Positions 16,260-25,178 of a stretch of 64,000 nucleotides of DNA are shown here, piece after piece; the first letter of the stretch is position 1; each line of letters begins with the position of its first letter. The DNA is from Pseudomonadota bacterium. GTDB taxonomy: Bacteria > Pseudomonadota > Alphaproteobacteria > UBA2136 > JASBTF01. The position numbers and the translations under genes were made by a program. The stretch lies in assembly GCA_030148545.1 (NCBI GenBank), contig JASBTF010000002.1, positions 113,218 to 177,217 on the forward strand, read 5' to 3'. A model generated the notes under the pieces. That model saw nothing but the letters and a program-made list of their open reading frames with translations, was not told the origin of the DNA and did not search any database.

Positions 16260-16673
16260 ATGAAATATATTGCTTTGATGATGATTGCAGCCACCACACT
16301 TGCGGGGTGTAAGTATTATGGTAGTGCATTGCCACCGGAGTATCCGATGTCTATGGATGATTCGTTAGCTGTGGCGCGTGACCAAGCAGCCGCCGGTAGC
16401 ATGGGCACACAGCGCCCTATGGTGCGTATACAGCAGCGTCCACGTATTGAGCAGCCAGCCTATATTCCAGAAAAAGAGCTGGCCGTAGTAGCGCCACCAA
16501 AAACACTGCTGGTATGGACATACCCGCATGTAACAGCCAATAACACCCGTGTATTTGGTAACTGGAGTACTATTTTCCTCACCGAGCGTTATGAGTGGGT
16601 ACGCCCAGCAAACGAACAACCGCTGGAGAGCAGCGCCGCGCCGCGGATACCCGGCATGGCAAGCCCTCAATAA
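16260..16673 (+). CDS. traV: TraV-like outer-membrane lipoprotein
   Basis: 137 residues. The lipoprotein signal peptide ends in LAGC, with Cys17 as the lipidated residue. TraV is the VirB7-like lipoprotein that anchors the TraK/TraB ring in the outer membrane. Apart from the lipobox the sequence is short and Pro-rich, with a V-x-T-x-x-P-like middle. Assignment rests on lipobox, size and position between traB and traC. A strong terminator follows. Confidence 0.8.
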   Translation: MKYIALMMIAATTLAGCKYYGSALPPEYPMSMDDSLAVARDQAAAGSMGTQRPMVRIQQRPRIEQPAYIPEKELAVVAPPKTLLVWTYPHVTANNTRVFGNWSTIFLTERYEWVRPANEQPLESSAAPRIPGMASPQ

Positions 16674-16706
16674 CGTGAGTGGTTATAATTTATTCGTAAA
16701 AAAAGG

Positions 16707-16728
16707 AGCCCCGTTGGGGCTTTTTTTT
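16707..16728 (+). terminator. rho-independent terminator after traV
   Basis: AGCCCC-GTT-GGGGCT stem followed by TTTTTTTT. It sits 33 bp past the traV stop and 34 bp before traC, so traC is likely read from its own promoter or by read-through. Confidence 0.9.
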
Positions 16729-16761
16729 GCGTCTGGCACAAAAACTGCGTAAAGTATTGGT

Positions 16762-19341
16762 ATGGTAAATAAAAAGAAAAACCTGCCTATTCGTCCTAAT
16801 CGTATTGGGGAGCAATTACCGTACTTTGAGTTTGAGGAAACGGCGGATAGCAAATTCCACCGCGTACACTTGCTGCAAGACGGCAGCTTGGGTGTGGCGT
16901 GGAAGTGCTCGGTACCTGCGAGTTACGGGTTTGATAATGGTGTGGCGCATACCATTAATGAATTACGCACCTTTTTAGAGAATTTACCTGCTGACTATGA
17001 AGCGCAGCTGATTATTACCACGCACAATAATTTAAAAGATCGTTTGCAAGAGTATTTAAGCCTGCCAACAGGAGATGAGCGTGCACAACAGTTGCGGGAG
17101 TCCCGTGCTGAAAAGCTGTGGCATGCCGGTGCTGCGGGTTACATGGTAGGCGATGGTTTGTACAGCCGCCTGCGCGACACACAGTTGATTATTACGCTGC
17201 GCTCACCAACATTTGGCGACAAGCTAGGCGCGCTAAATGGCTTGTTTAGTGGTTTGTTCCAAGTGGGGGCAAGTGTATTGCGGGCGTTGAAAATTCCTAT
17301 GGAAGGCTCAGTCGGTAAATTATTGGATGACCTGAGTAAGGGGACACTGGCAGAGTTTCATGAAATTATTTTATCTACCGAGAGTACGCTGAGCGATATG
17401 TTCCGTATGGAGCGTATGACGCTAGAAGAGCTGAAAAAGCACTACTGGCAAGCTTATGCCCCAAGTTATGCTGATCCACAGCAAAAAGAAGTTATTAGTG
17501 CTGAAGAACCGCTGAATGACCAAATGTTCCCGCTGCCAATTGATAATGAGCATTATTTGGTAAAAGTGGGAGATGACTACCACGGTGTGCTGATGCTGGC
17601 GATGATGCCTGATGTGGTGGGGCCTGATTATTTGTTCTCGCTGCGGCGTAGTTTGCTGGGGCAGCATACATTATTTTGCAACTTTGTTGCCGCCAACCAA
17701 AGCTTGGAACGCGCTAAGCTGACGCTGGCAAGTGAGCTACGTAAGCGTGTTTCTAATGTATTTAACCGTGAAGATGCGGCCGAGTTTGCGGCACAAGCAT
17801 CGGAAGTGAAGCAGCATTTGTTCCACGGGCGTAAAATTATGTACGTCATGATGGGGTTGATTGTGCATGGTAAAACCAAGGAAGAAGTGGAAGATACCTT
17901 GCTACGCCTTAACGCAGTGCTGAAAAAGGCGAGTGTGGTACCGGATATTGAGAAGTCTATGGCATTGCAGGCGATGAGCTATAGTTGGCCGCTTGTGTTC
18001 CGTAATGATTTTACTCGCCCATTTGCGCGTACACGCCGTGTTTTGAGCCATGATATTGCCGACCTGTTGCCTGTGCATGGTCACATTATTGGCGACTGGA
18101 ACGGTAAACATCAGCCGCAGGCGATGTACCTCAACCGTGATGATGAAATTGTGTTTTTTGACCATACTTCGCCGGAGTTTGTGAATTGGCACTACGCTAT
18201 TACAGGGACATCGGGCTCGGGTAAGTCTTTTGCAGTGGTGGACCTAACCTTGCAGCTGTATAGCGCTGGGGTGAAAAAACAGTACTTAATGACCATTAAA
18301 GACGACTACGACCGCTTTGCAGAAACAATGGGTCGGTTGATTATTATTGATCTAGATCGTCAAGAAAGTTGCATCAACCCGTTTGCTGGTGAAATTAACA
18401 AAACACGCTTGCAGCAATGGGCACAAGCAGTGGAGCTAATGGTGCAGCGGGGTGATGACCGGGCCATTAGCAGTAAAGAGAAGTTCCTGATTGAAGAAGT
18501 GGTGGCCTACGCGTACGACATTGTGCCGGAGGGTGATATTCTGCGCCCAACATGGATTCGTGAAGCGTTCCTTAAGTTCCCGTTTAAGGATGAAGAGCAA
18601 CGGGTGCTGGCACACTCTATGTCGGAGTCTATGGGGTCCTATTGTGAGGCTGGGGTGTACGGCAAGTTATTTGATGGCCAACCCGCCATTAGCGAGCAAG
18701 ATAAGTTGGTGGTATTCAACCTGCAAAATGTACTGAATGAGAGCATTTCTGATGTGATTATTTTCAGCATTTTCACCATGCTGGATAACGTGATGTACCA
18801 AGGTGACCGTGGTGAGAAGAAGCACCTGCTGGTGGACGAGATGATTAGTATGATAAGCGCTAAAGGTGGTGCCGCGGTGGCTAACCAAATTAAGCGTGCG
18901 TTCCGTACTTACCGTTCATTGAATTGCATGTGTGGTATTGCGAGCCAAAATGAGGAAGATTTAACCACCGATGTTGGTCAAGCCGTTATTGGTAACATCA
19001 CCAAGCGCCTTATTCTTAAACCACGGCGTGAGATGATTCCAACGCTGATGAAGGTATTGGGGCTGAAGAGTGAACGCCATGAAGCAAATGTGGCGAGCTT
19101 AGAAACTAAGCCTGGGTATTACTCGGAGTTTTACTTAATGAGCCCACATGGCGAGACGGTATGTCGCCTACTGACAGACAAGCTTACCTATGCCCTTGCT
19201 ACAACAACACCAGATGATGTCTCAGAGTTGAATAAGTTCCGCGCCAAGCATGATGGGGATTGGTGGCAGGCGACATTAGCGTTTGCTGAGGCGTATCCAA
19301 ACGGTGTGCGTGCTGCAAAACAAGCCCAGTCACAGCAGTAA
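16762..19341 (+). CDS. traC: TraC-like (VirB4-type) type IV secretion ATPase
   Basis: 859 residues, the usual TraC length. TraC/VirB4 ATPases energise pilus assembly at the inner membrane face. The N-terminal TraC domain opens with QLPYFEFEETADSKFHRVHL. The ATPase domain has Walker A GTSGSGKS at residues 482-489 and Walker B LLVDE with D692/E693. An arginine/glutamine-rich segment follows (AFRTYRSLNCMCGIASQNEED), as in the VirB4 family. All key residues are present, so the enzyme should be active. It is flanked by traV upstream and a PilP-like protein downstream. Confidence 0.93.
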   Translation: MVNKKKNLPIRPNRIGEQLPYFEFEETADSKFHRVHLLQDGSLGVAWKCSVPASYGFDNGVAHTINELRTFLENLPADYEAQLIITTHNNLKDRLQEYLSLPTGDERAQQLRESRAEKLWHAGAAGYMVGDGLYSRLRDTQLIITLRSPTFGDKLGALNGLFSGLFQVGASVLRALKIPMEGSVGKLLDDLSKGTLAEFHEIILSTESTLSDMFRMERMTLEELKKHYWQAYAPSYADPQQKEVISAEEPLNDQMFPLPIDNEHYLVKVGDDYHGVLMLAMMPDVVGPDYLFSLRRSLLGQHTLFCNFVAANQSLERAKLTLASELRKRVSNVFNREDAAEFAAQASEVKQHLFHGRKIMYVMMGLIVHGKTKEEVEDTLLRLNAVLKKASVVPDIEKSMALQAMSYSWPLVFRNDFTRPFARTRRVLSHDIADLLPVHGHIIGDWNGKHQPQAMYLNRDDEIVFFDHTSPEFVNWHYAITGTSGSGKSFAVVDLTLQLYSAGVKKQYLMTIKDDYDRFAETMGRLIIIDLDRQESCINPFAGEINKTRLQQWAQAVELMVQRGDDRAISSKEKFLIEEVVAYAYDIVPEGDILRPTWIREAFLKFPFKDEEQRVLAHSMSESMGSYCEAGVYGKLFDGQPAISEQDKLVVFNLQNVLNESISDVIIFSIFTMLDNVMYQGDRGEKKHLLVDEMISMISAKGGAAVANQIKRAFRTYRSLNCMCGIASQNEEDLTTDVGQAVIGNITKRLILKPRREMIPTLMKVLGLKSERHEANVASLETKPGYYSEFYLMSPHGETVCRLLTDKLTYALATTTPDDVSELNKFRAKHDGDWWQATLAFAEAYPNGVRAAKQAQSQQ

Positions 19342-19443
19342 TCTGTGACATATATGATATATTCTTAGCACGCGCGTGCATTTTGTGTCGTTAATCGTGC
19401 TTAGTCATTGCCTTAATTGGTTGTTTTTGAGTAGTATGCGTGC

Positions 19444-21693
19444 ATGGTTTTAAAACGCCAGCTGCCGTCTCGCCTCACCAAAACAAAGCCGACTTCATCG
19501 GCTCGTAAAACGCGTAAGCCTAAGCAAGAAGTAGAGGCGTCAGCAACAATTGCAGAAGAGGCGCCGGTTGAAGCTGCAGCACCTGCTGAGCCAACAACGC
19601 CTGCAGCCGATACAGCAAGTGCCTATGGCGCAGATGATGAAGATGATTTAAGCGCGTGGTTGCCAGAAAATGGTAGTAGCGAAGCTAAGGAACAGGCTGC
19701 CGCGGCAAAAGAAGATAGCCCAGCTGAGCCAGCACCACAGCCTGAACCTGTGGAAGAAGTTAAAGCTGAAGAACCAGCTGCGGACTCTGTGACCACAGAC
19801 GCTCCAGAAACTGAAGAAGAAGGTTTTACCCCACCACAGGCGGAAGGTTTAACAGCGGCTGATTTCCCAGAGCCTGTGCCTATGGACTCTGCAGCGAGTG
19901 AAGATTCAGCACCGCTCATGGGTGATGATGATGGCACCATGCCATACTTCCCTGGCGATGATATTACCGATGAGCCAAAGCAGGTAGATGTACCACCAAG
20001 TTGGGAAAACGAATCTGCCGCAGCAGCGCCAGAGGCTGAGGCTCAAGCGCCTACTGAGCCTGAGCCAGTTGCCGCAGCGGCTGAAGCTCCAGCAGTAGAG
20101 CCGGTAGCAGAAGAAAGCGCGGAAGATGATTGGGATGTTGATGAGTTGGTACAAGATGATTTGCCAACACCAGCAGCGGAAGAAGCGTCTGCAGAGCCTG
20201 CAGCACCAGAAGGTTTAGCAGCAGCAAAAGCGCCAAGTGGACAGTCTGCACCGCCACCAGATTTTTATGCCGATCCGGTACCAGAAGCGAGCATGAAAGC
20301 ACCAATGGCACCAGCTCCAGAAGCTGAGGCGCCAATGGCGAGCGAAGAGAAGCCACGTGCTGGGTTCAAAATGCCGAAGATGGAAGGTATTCCAGGGTTG
20401 CCACCGCAATTGGGTGGCAGAAAAGGTGATACACCACCAGAACTACCTGAAATGCAGCCCTATGGTGGCGATAAAGACGGCAGCCCCGCAGCGCGTAATG
20501 CTTTGTTGCTAGGGGTGTTGGTATTGTTGCTCGGTGGTGGTTATTACACCGTACAGAATTTAACTTCAGTACAGGAAGGTTTGGCGCGTGCAACAGGCAC
20601 GCTGAGCGAGTTCTCTGAGCAGATTCCAGCCGAAGCAGGTGGTGTGGCCGTAAGTGATGTTATGGCGCCGGTAGAGGTTGTTATTGTGGGTGCTGATAAG
20701 CCAGCTGCACCAGTGGCTGAGCCCGCACCAAAAGTGCAAGTTGTGAAAGTGGAAAACAAAGCTGCGGAGCCAGCTGAGTTGCCACAACCACCAGCGCAAC
20801 CTGCGGATACGACCAATGAATTTGATGCTATGGCAGCCGCTGAAAAGCAAGAGCAAAGCGCGCCACAAGTTGTGGAAATTGTTGAGGCCGAGCCTGCCAC
20901 AAAAGTTGAGTTTGTAGATGTTGAGCCAAAACAGACAGATGAGCCAGTAGTGGCTGAGGCTGAAGCTGAACTGCCAGAAGATGTCAGCATGTTTGCGAAT
21001 TTGCAGAAAGCTATTTTGGAAGCTCGTGAAGAAAAGCGTAAGCGTGAGGCAGCGTTGACAGATGGTGAGCGTGAGGCTGAGGTAGAGATTGATCCGGCGC
21101 AGATGACACGTGCTGAACGTAATGAGCGCACAGCGGTGCTTAAAGCTGAGCTAGATGACAGAATGACCCAGTACCGCATGGTATTGGCGCAAATTGAAAA
21201 CCCTGGCGAGCGCCCAAGTCCAAAAGAATTTTTTGATAACCCAGAGCCTTATTTGGCGCTAGCACAGGCGGGTCAGGCTGCACGTGTGCAGCGTGCGCAA
21301 GCAGAGCAACAACAACAGGTTGGCCCTAATGCGCTACCACGTGCTGAGCTAAGCCCAGACAACCCATATAACCTGCCATACTTGCCAGAGCCACAAGCTG
21401 AGGCGACGCCGCAAGTGCGCCAGTTTAACGACTTTGATGTAGAAGCTTTTGTGCCGCAAACACCACGTGTGCGTATCCCTCAGGGTGTGCAGCCACGTTT
21501 GCGTGCTTCTGATTTCCCTAAGCTAGAGGTGCTGTCACTGGTGCCGGATAAGGGAATTATTGCCTACCACAAGGGTGGTGAAGGTGTGCTGCTGATTGGC
21601 GAAACCATTGAAGGGTGGGAGCTGGTTGCGGTGTATGATACTTACGCTGAGTTTGCCAATGGGCAGCGTAAGCATCTTGTTTCTATGAATTAA
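19444..21693 (+). CDS. acidic Ala/Pro/Glu-rich single-pass protein with PilP/GspC-like C-terminus
   Basis: 749 residues. A short basic N-terminus (about 1-25) precedes some 300 residues of Ala/Pro/Glu-rich low-complexity sequence on the cytoplasmic side. One membrane helix lies at about 352-371 (NALLLGVLVLLLGGGYYTVQ), then another 320 residues of acidic linker with a charged coiled-coil part (KAILEAREEKRKREA). A compact domain of about 55 residues at the C-terminus reads VLSLVPDKGIIAYHKGGEGV and then GETIEGWELVAVYDT. That end resembles the small beta domain of PilP/GspC proteins, which dock on secretin lipoproteins. A structural link between inner membrane and outer ring is inferred. The low complexity makes any family claim weak. 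Confidence 0.6.
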   Translation: MVLKRQLPSRLTKTKPTSSARKTRKPKQEVEASATIAEEAPVEAAAPAEPTTPAADTASAYGADDEDDLSAWLPENGSSEAKEQAAAAKEDSPAEPAPQPEPVEEVKAEEPAADSVTTDAPETEEEGFTPPQAEGLTAADFPEPVPMDSAASEDSAPLMGDDDGTMPYFPGDDITDEPKQVDVPPSWENESAAAAPEAEAQAPTEPEPVAAAAEAPAVEPVAEESAEDDWDVDELVQDDLPTPAAEEASAEPAAPEGLAAAKAPSGQSAPPPDFYADPVPEASMKAPMAPAPEAEAPMASEEKPRAGFKMPKMEGIPGLPPQLGGRKGDTPPELPEMQPYGGDKDGSPAARNALLLGVLVLLLGGGYYTVQNLTSVQEGLARATGTLSEFSEQIPAEAGGVAVSDVMAPVEVVIVGADKPAAPVAEPAPKVQVVKVENKAAEPAELPQPPAQPADTTNEFDAMAAAEKQEQSAPQVVEIVEAEPATKVEFVDVEPKQTDEPVVAEAEAELPEDVSMFANLQKAILEAREEKRKREAALTDGEREAEVEIDPAQMTRAERNERTAVLKAELDDRMTQYRMVLAQIENPGERPSPKEFFDNPEPYLALAQAGQAARVQRAQAEQQQQVGPNALPRAELSPDNPYNLPYLPEPQAEATPQVRQFNDFDVEAFVPQTPRVRIPQGVQPRLRASDFPKLEVLSLVPDKGIIAYHKGGEGVLLIGETIEGWELVAVYDTYAEFANGQRKHLVSMN

Positions 21694-21714
21694 CCTTACC
21701 GATATATGTAGCCA

Positions 21715-21740
21715 TAAAAAGGATTACTATATCCTTTTTA
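21715..21740. terminator. bidirectional terminator between convergent genes
   Basis: TAAAAAGGAT...ATCCTTTTTA: a 10-bp perfect stem with a 6-base loop. T-runs on both strands serve the secretion locus ending at 21693 and the transporter gene ending at 21780 from the other side. Confidence 0.85.
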
Positions 21741-21779
21741 GGCGTAGGAAGAACGCTCAAAGCTTTGGTTAAAGCTCTT

Positions 21780-23558
21780 TTAAAACGGCCAGAACTTAGG
21801 AATTAAGATGGTTGTCATCGCCAGGAAAATAAGGTTGAGCGGTAAGCCTACGCGTAAAAAGTCGGTATATTTATACCCCCCTGGGCCATACACCATAGTG
21901 TTGGTTTGGTAACCTACAGGCGTGGTGAAGCAGGTGCTGGCAGCAAAGGTTACGGCTACCAAAAATGGCTCGGCAGCCACATTCATTTGCCCGGCTAGTA
22001 CCAGTGCTAATGGTGCCATCAGCGCAGCTGTGGCAGCGTTACTCATAACTGCTGTTAGCAGCATGGTTACTGCATAAATAACCACCAGAGCGGCTTGTGG
22101 GGAGTTAATCCATGGTTGATCCAACCCTAGTTGTACAAACTGTGCTGCAAGCCCTGTTTTTTGCATAGCAATACCCAGTGGAATTAAACAAGCCAGTAGC
22201 ATGATGACCTTAATATCTACCGATTGATAAGCTTGATGCAGGTTAATGCAGCGGAAGAAAACCATGGCAGCGGCAGCGCCAAAAGCAGCGGCCAGCACAG
22301 GAATATGTGGGCTAGCAGCAGCCAGCACAAAGCCAGCCATGACCAGCAGGGCAATAAACGCGCGTTTGGTGTTAAGCTTAAGACTGCTGAGGTTTTGCAG
22401 AAGTTGAAAATCGTGTGTGTCGGCAAGTTGCTCTAAATCGGCGTGGTGGCCTTGTAGTAGCAGCTGGTCACCACTGTGGAAGGTGAGCTCGGAAATACGC
22501 TCTTCTAACACTTCACCGTGGCGTTTAAGGCCAAGTACGGCCGCGTGATAACGCCAAAAGAAGTCTACTTGGCGTAAAGATTTGCCAATAAGGCTGCTGG
22601 TGCGGGGGATTTGTACTTCTACCAGTTGAATTTTATCAGCCTTGAGCTGTGGTAGCTTACCTGCGCCCCAGTCTTGTAATTTTAGGCGTTCTGCTTGGTC
22701 TAAAATGGCATTAGCTTCACCGCGCAGGAGCAGTTTATCGCCCTCACGGATAAGGCCGGCATTACCCGCCCAAATGAACTGGCCATGGCGGATAATTTCT
22801 AGCACGGTAATGTTTTTACCAAGTGCTTCAATATGTCCTTCTGGGGCACTTTCGCCAATCAGTGGTGAGCTCTCTAGCACAGCCATTTCTAGTAAATAGT
22901 CAGAGAGTTTGTAGCTGCTTTCAATATCCTCGGGTGAAACGCGTGGCTTGAGCAGAAAACGGCTGGCAATAAGCATGTAGGCAGTACCAACAACAAAGCA
23001 AATAATACCCAGTTTGCTGAACTCAAACAGGCTGAAACCAGCCAACCCAGCTGATGTGGCATAGCCATTAACCAGCAAGTTAATAGAAGACCCAATAAGG
23101 GTGCAAACGCCACCAAACTGTGCTGCGAAAGAAAGGGTCATTAGCAGTTGTGTGGGGCTAACCTTGGTTTTGCGGGAGAGCTTGAGCGCTACGGGCAGCA
23201 TAATGGCCACGGTTGCGGTGCTGTTAATAAAGGCGGAGAAAGCACCAGTGGTGAGTGAAAGCACAAACGCTAGTAATGTTTGCCCTTCCTTAACCAGTTT
23301 ACCTAGGCGTTGCGCAATAAAGCGTACCACACCCGTACGCTCCAGCCCGGCGGATACAACAAACAGGGCGGCAACAGTCATGGTGGCAGGGTTACTAAAG
23401 CCGTCTAGGATATATTCCGCTGGCACCAGGTTGGTGAGCATCAGCGCGAGGAGCACCATAAAAGCAATGGAGTCTATCGGGAAGCGGTCGCTAATAAAGA
23501 GAATAAGCGCGGCAACGGTAATGGCAATAAGGGTCCAGCTAGCGGGGTCGAGGATCAT
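21780..23558 (-). CDS. SLC13/DASS-family anion transporter with TrkA-C domains
   Basis: 592 residues. Two blocks of membrane helices (about 1-205 and 385-592) flank a soluble middle with two TrkA-C (RCK_C) modules, seen as the repeated pattern GESAPEGHIEALGKNITVLEIIRHG and GKSLRQVDFFWRYHAAVLGLKRHG. The pattern SNAATAALMAPLAL and the N-terminal SxNSTATVAIMLPVAL-type helix are the paired SNT/STAT signatures of DASS carriers, which move dicarboxylates, sulfate or similar anions with sodium. TrkA-C domains inserted in this family are common in uncharacterised bacterial members, so the substrate cannot be named. Convergent with the secretion locus. Confidence 0.88.
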   Translation of the reverse strand: MILDPASWTLIAITVAALILFISDRFPIDSIAFMVLLALMLTNLVPAEYILDGFSNPATMTVAALFVVSAGLERTGVVRFIAQRLGKLVKEGQTLLAFVLSLTTGAFSAFINSTATVAIMLPVALKLSRKTKVSPTQLLMTLSFAAQFGGVCTLIGSSINLLVNGYATSAGLAGFSLFEFSKLGIICFVVGTAYMLIASRFLLKPRVSPEDIESSYKLSDYLLEMAVLESSPLIGESAPEGHIEALGKNITVLEIIRHGQFIWAGNAGLIREGDKLLLRGEANAILDQAERLKLQDWGAGKLPQLKADKIQLVEVQIPRTSSLIGKSLRQVDFFWRYHAAVLGLKRHGEVLEERISELTFHSGDQLLLQGHHADLEQLADTHDFQLLQNLSSLKLNTKRAFIALLVMAGFVLAAASPHIPVLAAAFGAAAAMVFFRCINLHQAYQSVDIKVIMLLACLIPLGIAMQKTGLAAQFVQLGLDQPWINSPQAALVVIYAVTMLLTAVMSNAATAALMAPLALVLAGQMNVAAEPFLVAVTFAASTCFTTPVGYQTNTMVYGPGGYKYTDFLRVGLPLNLIFLAMTTILIPKFWPF

Positions 23559-23618
23559 GATGAGTAATGATGTATCTTTAGTTTTGCAGTTTTTGTTGCC
23601 TAAGTTTACCCTAACCGT

Positions 23619-23765
23619 ATGAAGAGTTACACAAGTTACAGCGGACTAACATTGAGCGGCGCACAAAAAAAGCGCCTATGGCGGCTTTTGACGTTATTAT
23701 TATTACTTTTACTTACTGGTTTGGCACTTACATTTGGCGAAGTATCTATTCCAGCAGTAGAGTAA
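23619..23765 (+). pseudogene. N-terminal remnant of a FecCD/BtuC-type ABC permease
   Basis: A 48-codon frame: basic start (QKKRLWRLL), one long leucine helix, then LTFGEVSIPAVE and a stop. The helix followed by L-x-x-G-E-V-x-I-P is the hallmark opening of FecCD permeases for siderophores and cobalamin, which are normally about 330 residues. No continuation is visible in any frame of the following 60 bases, and the next gene is on the other strand. Best read as a truncated relic; a free-standing small membrane protein cannot be excluded. Confidence 0.5.
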
Positions 23766-23831
23766 CAAGTGTCGCATTTGTACCTGAGCCTTAAATGTTC
23801 CTAAAACATAAATATTTGTAAATATTTCTAT

Positions 23832-24554
23832 TTACATGTTGCCCATTAGCATTTCGCGCTTAAAAGCAAAGCCTTTACACTTTTGCATGTGAAAACCATT
23901 TTCCTGTAAGCCGCGGCGCACAGCGCTGGCAGCAGTAAAAGTAGCGCAGGTGCCATTAAGGTGTGGCGTGGTGCTACGCATGGTTTTTTGGGCAATGTAT
24001 TGTAGTACCTCAGGTGTCCACATGGCGGGGTTTTTGGCAGGGGTAAAGCCGTCGAGAAACCAAGCGTTAATATTGCTAGGATAGTCAGGCAGAATATCTG
24101 CCACATCACCCAACCCGAGCTTGAGGGTAATGTTATCTTGTTCATGTGTCAGCCAAGTGGGTTGATTTGCTGAACTGTGCTGCTGGTAAGTTTCTGCCAA
24201 GGGGGTAAGCAGTGCTAAAACAGCTGGCCAGGGGGTGAGCGCTGCCACCATGTCCGACCATTCGAGTGGAAACTTCTCTACGCTAACAAACACCAATTTG
24301 GCGTTGTTTTGTTGATTTGCTGGCTGTTGGTGCTGTGCCTGTTGCCATAATTGTACCGTAGCGGCATAGGAGAGGCCGGTGCCAAAGCCGAGCTCGCCAA
24401 TGGTAAACGTATCGCCCTGCTGCTGGCATGCGGCAAAACGTGCGGCCAAATTATTCCCGGTGTGGAACACATGCTGTACCTCTGCCAAACCACCATGGGC
24501 GGAGAAATACACATCATCAAACTGTTGGCTCACGGGTGGGTGTTGTTGCTGCAT
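23832..24554 (-). CDS. mnmD: MnmD-like tRNA (mnm5s2U) methyltransferase
   Basis: 240 residues from the ATG at 24554 (MQQQHPPVSQQFDD). The in-frame GTG at 24596 lies inside a terminator hairpin and is rejected. MnmD uses SAM to complete the 5-methylaminomethyl group on the wobble uridine of tRNAs. Diagnostic segments are FDDVYFSAHGGLAE, the SAM motif GELGFGTGLSY, NAWFLDGFTPAKNPAMW and TFTAASAVRRGLQENGF. It is the methyltransferase half only: the FAD oxidase domain (MnmC1) found fused in E. coli is absent, as in many bacteria with a stand-alone MnmD. Confidence 0.9.
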   Translation of the reverse strand: MQQQHPPVSQQFDDVYFSAHGGLAEVQHVFHTGNNLAARFAACQQQGDTFTIGELGFGTGLSYAATVQLWQQAQHQQPANQQNNAKLVFVSVEKFPLEWSDMVAALTPWPAVLALLTPLAETYQQHSSANQPTWLTHEQDNITLKLGLGDVADILPDYPSNINAWFLDGFTPAKNPAMWTPEVLQYIAQKTMRSTTPHLNGTCATFTAASAVRRGLQENGFHMQKCKGFAFKREMLMGNM

Positions 24555-24575
24555 AAGGCACCACCATAAAACAAC

Positions 24576-24606
24576 AAACCCCCCAGTGCTAGACACTGAG
24601 GGGTTT
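24576..24606 (-). terminator. strong rho-independent terminator, minus strand
   Basis: Read on the minus strand, AAACCCCTCAGTG-TCTAG-CACTGGGGGGTTT, followed by GTTGTTTT. It lies just upstream of mnmD and ends a transcript coming from the 24.6-25.1 kb stretch, which has no long gene but does have small ORFs. Confidence 0.75.
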
Positions 24607-24703
24607 GCCCGCGTATATGCGGCATCTATTTTGAGGGCTGCTCACGCCCTACGGGCTGCGCGTATAGCGCATGCCCAGTTTTAAAGAGCCCGGATTAACC
24701 TAG

Positions 24704-24733
24704 CTAATCCGGTTGCAGCAGTTTGGTGGACAT
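24704..24733 (-). CDS. possible 9-residue leader-like peptide
   Basis: MSTKLLQPD followed by TAG, preceded by a strong Shine-Dalgarno sequence (CGGAGG, 7 bases before ATG). Its 3' end overlaps the CCGGATTA/TAATCCGG hairpin, an arrangement like an attenuator leader, and the terminator at 24576-24606 lies about 100 bp further on. An in-frame ATG at 24778 would extend it to 24 residues but has no ribosome site. No biosynthetic gene follows directly; mnmD is the next gene on this strand. Confidence 0.3.
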   Translation of the reverse strand: MSTKLLQPD

Positions 24734-24841
24734 GTCGTGTCCTCCGTTCGAGCGGCCATGGCCGCGGTTTACAATCATGAAGGTTAACAACAGCAGCAGA
24801 CGAGGTTACGTCATGCGACTTCCTTCATGATCGGAAGAATG

Positions 24842-24967
24842 TCAGTCCGCGTTGGCGCCAGCACCAGGCATCGGTGCGGCGGAACGGCCGGCCAGGATCG
24901 AGATCATGTCAATAACTCCAGTCGCAGTAGCGGCCGGGGAGCCACGAGGGGCCGAGGATTTGATCAT
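24842..24967 (-). CDS. possible 41-residue peptide, unknown
   Basis: MIKSSAPRGSPAATATG..., rich in Ala, Gly, Ser and Pro, with a possible ribosome site (AAAGGGA, about 5 bases before ATG). Codons end mainly in G or C, unlike the neighbouring genes. No family recognised. It would share a transcript with the 9-residue ORF and end at the terminator at 24576-24606. Confidence 0.3.
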   Translation of the reverse strand: MIKSSAPRGSPAATATGVIDMISILAGRSAAPMPGAGANAD

Positions 24968-25178
24968 ATCGTTCCCTTTCTGGGAAGGTTGCGGATGGGG
25001 AATTCCATCCTACCGGAATGGTTCAAGTTTCAGCTTAGCGAAATGGCGCTAGCTATTATCGGGCTGGTTAAATCTCCAGCGGCGAGAAACGTGAATTTTC
25101 GGTAACCATCAATATAGCGCAGGCAGATATGTATGCAACCCTTTGGGGGTAAAAAAGTTGATACTTTTTATAACTTTT

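Larger units (their letters stand above)
24607..25178. other. 572-bp stretch with no long gene: GC-richer, hairpins and minus-strand mini-ORFs
   Basis: Between a strong minus-strand terminator and the GNAT gene. The stretch is GC-richer than its surroundings from about 24730 to 25000. It contains the perfect palindrome GCGGCCATGGCCGC (24752-24765), a CCGGATTA/TAATCCGG hairpin (about 24690-24713), GGATGG/CCATCC (24993-25010) and two minus-strand mini-ORFs with good ribosome sites, listed separately. It could be a structured RNA, a peptide-coding transcript or a decayed transferred fragment. I see no match to tmRNA, RNase P RNA or SRP RNA landmarks. Confidence 0.45.

Noticed and set aside
20544-21179. 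211-codon minus-strand frame rich in Ser/Ala
   Set aside because: It is the antisense of the Ala/Pro/Glu-rich gene at 19444-21693; the composition follows from that repeat-like coding sequence and there is no ribosome site.
24576-25178. Possible tmRNA, RNase P RNA or SRP RNA in the gene-poor stretch
   Set aside because: None of the invariant sequence landmarks of these RNAs could be found on either strand.
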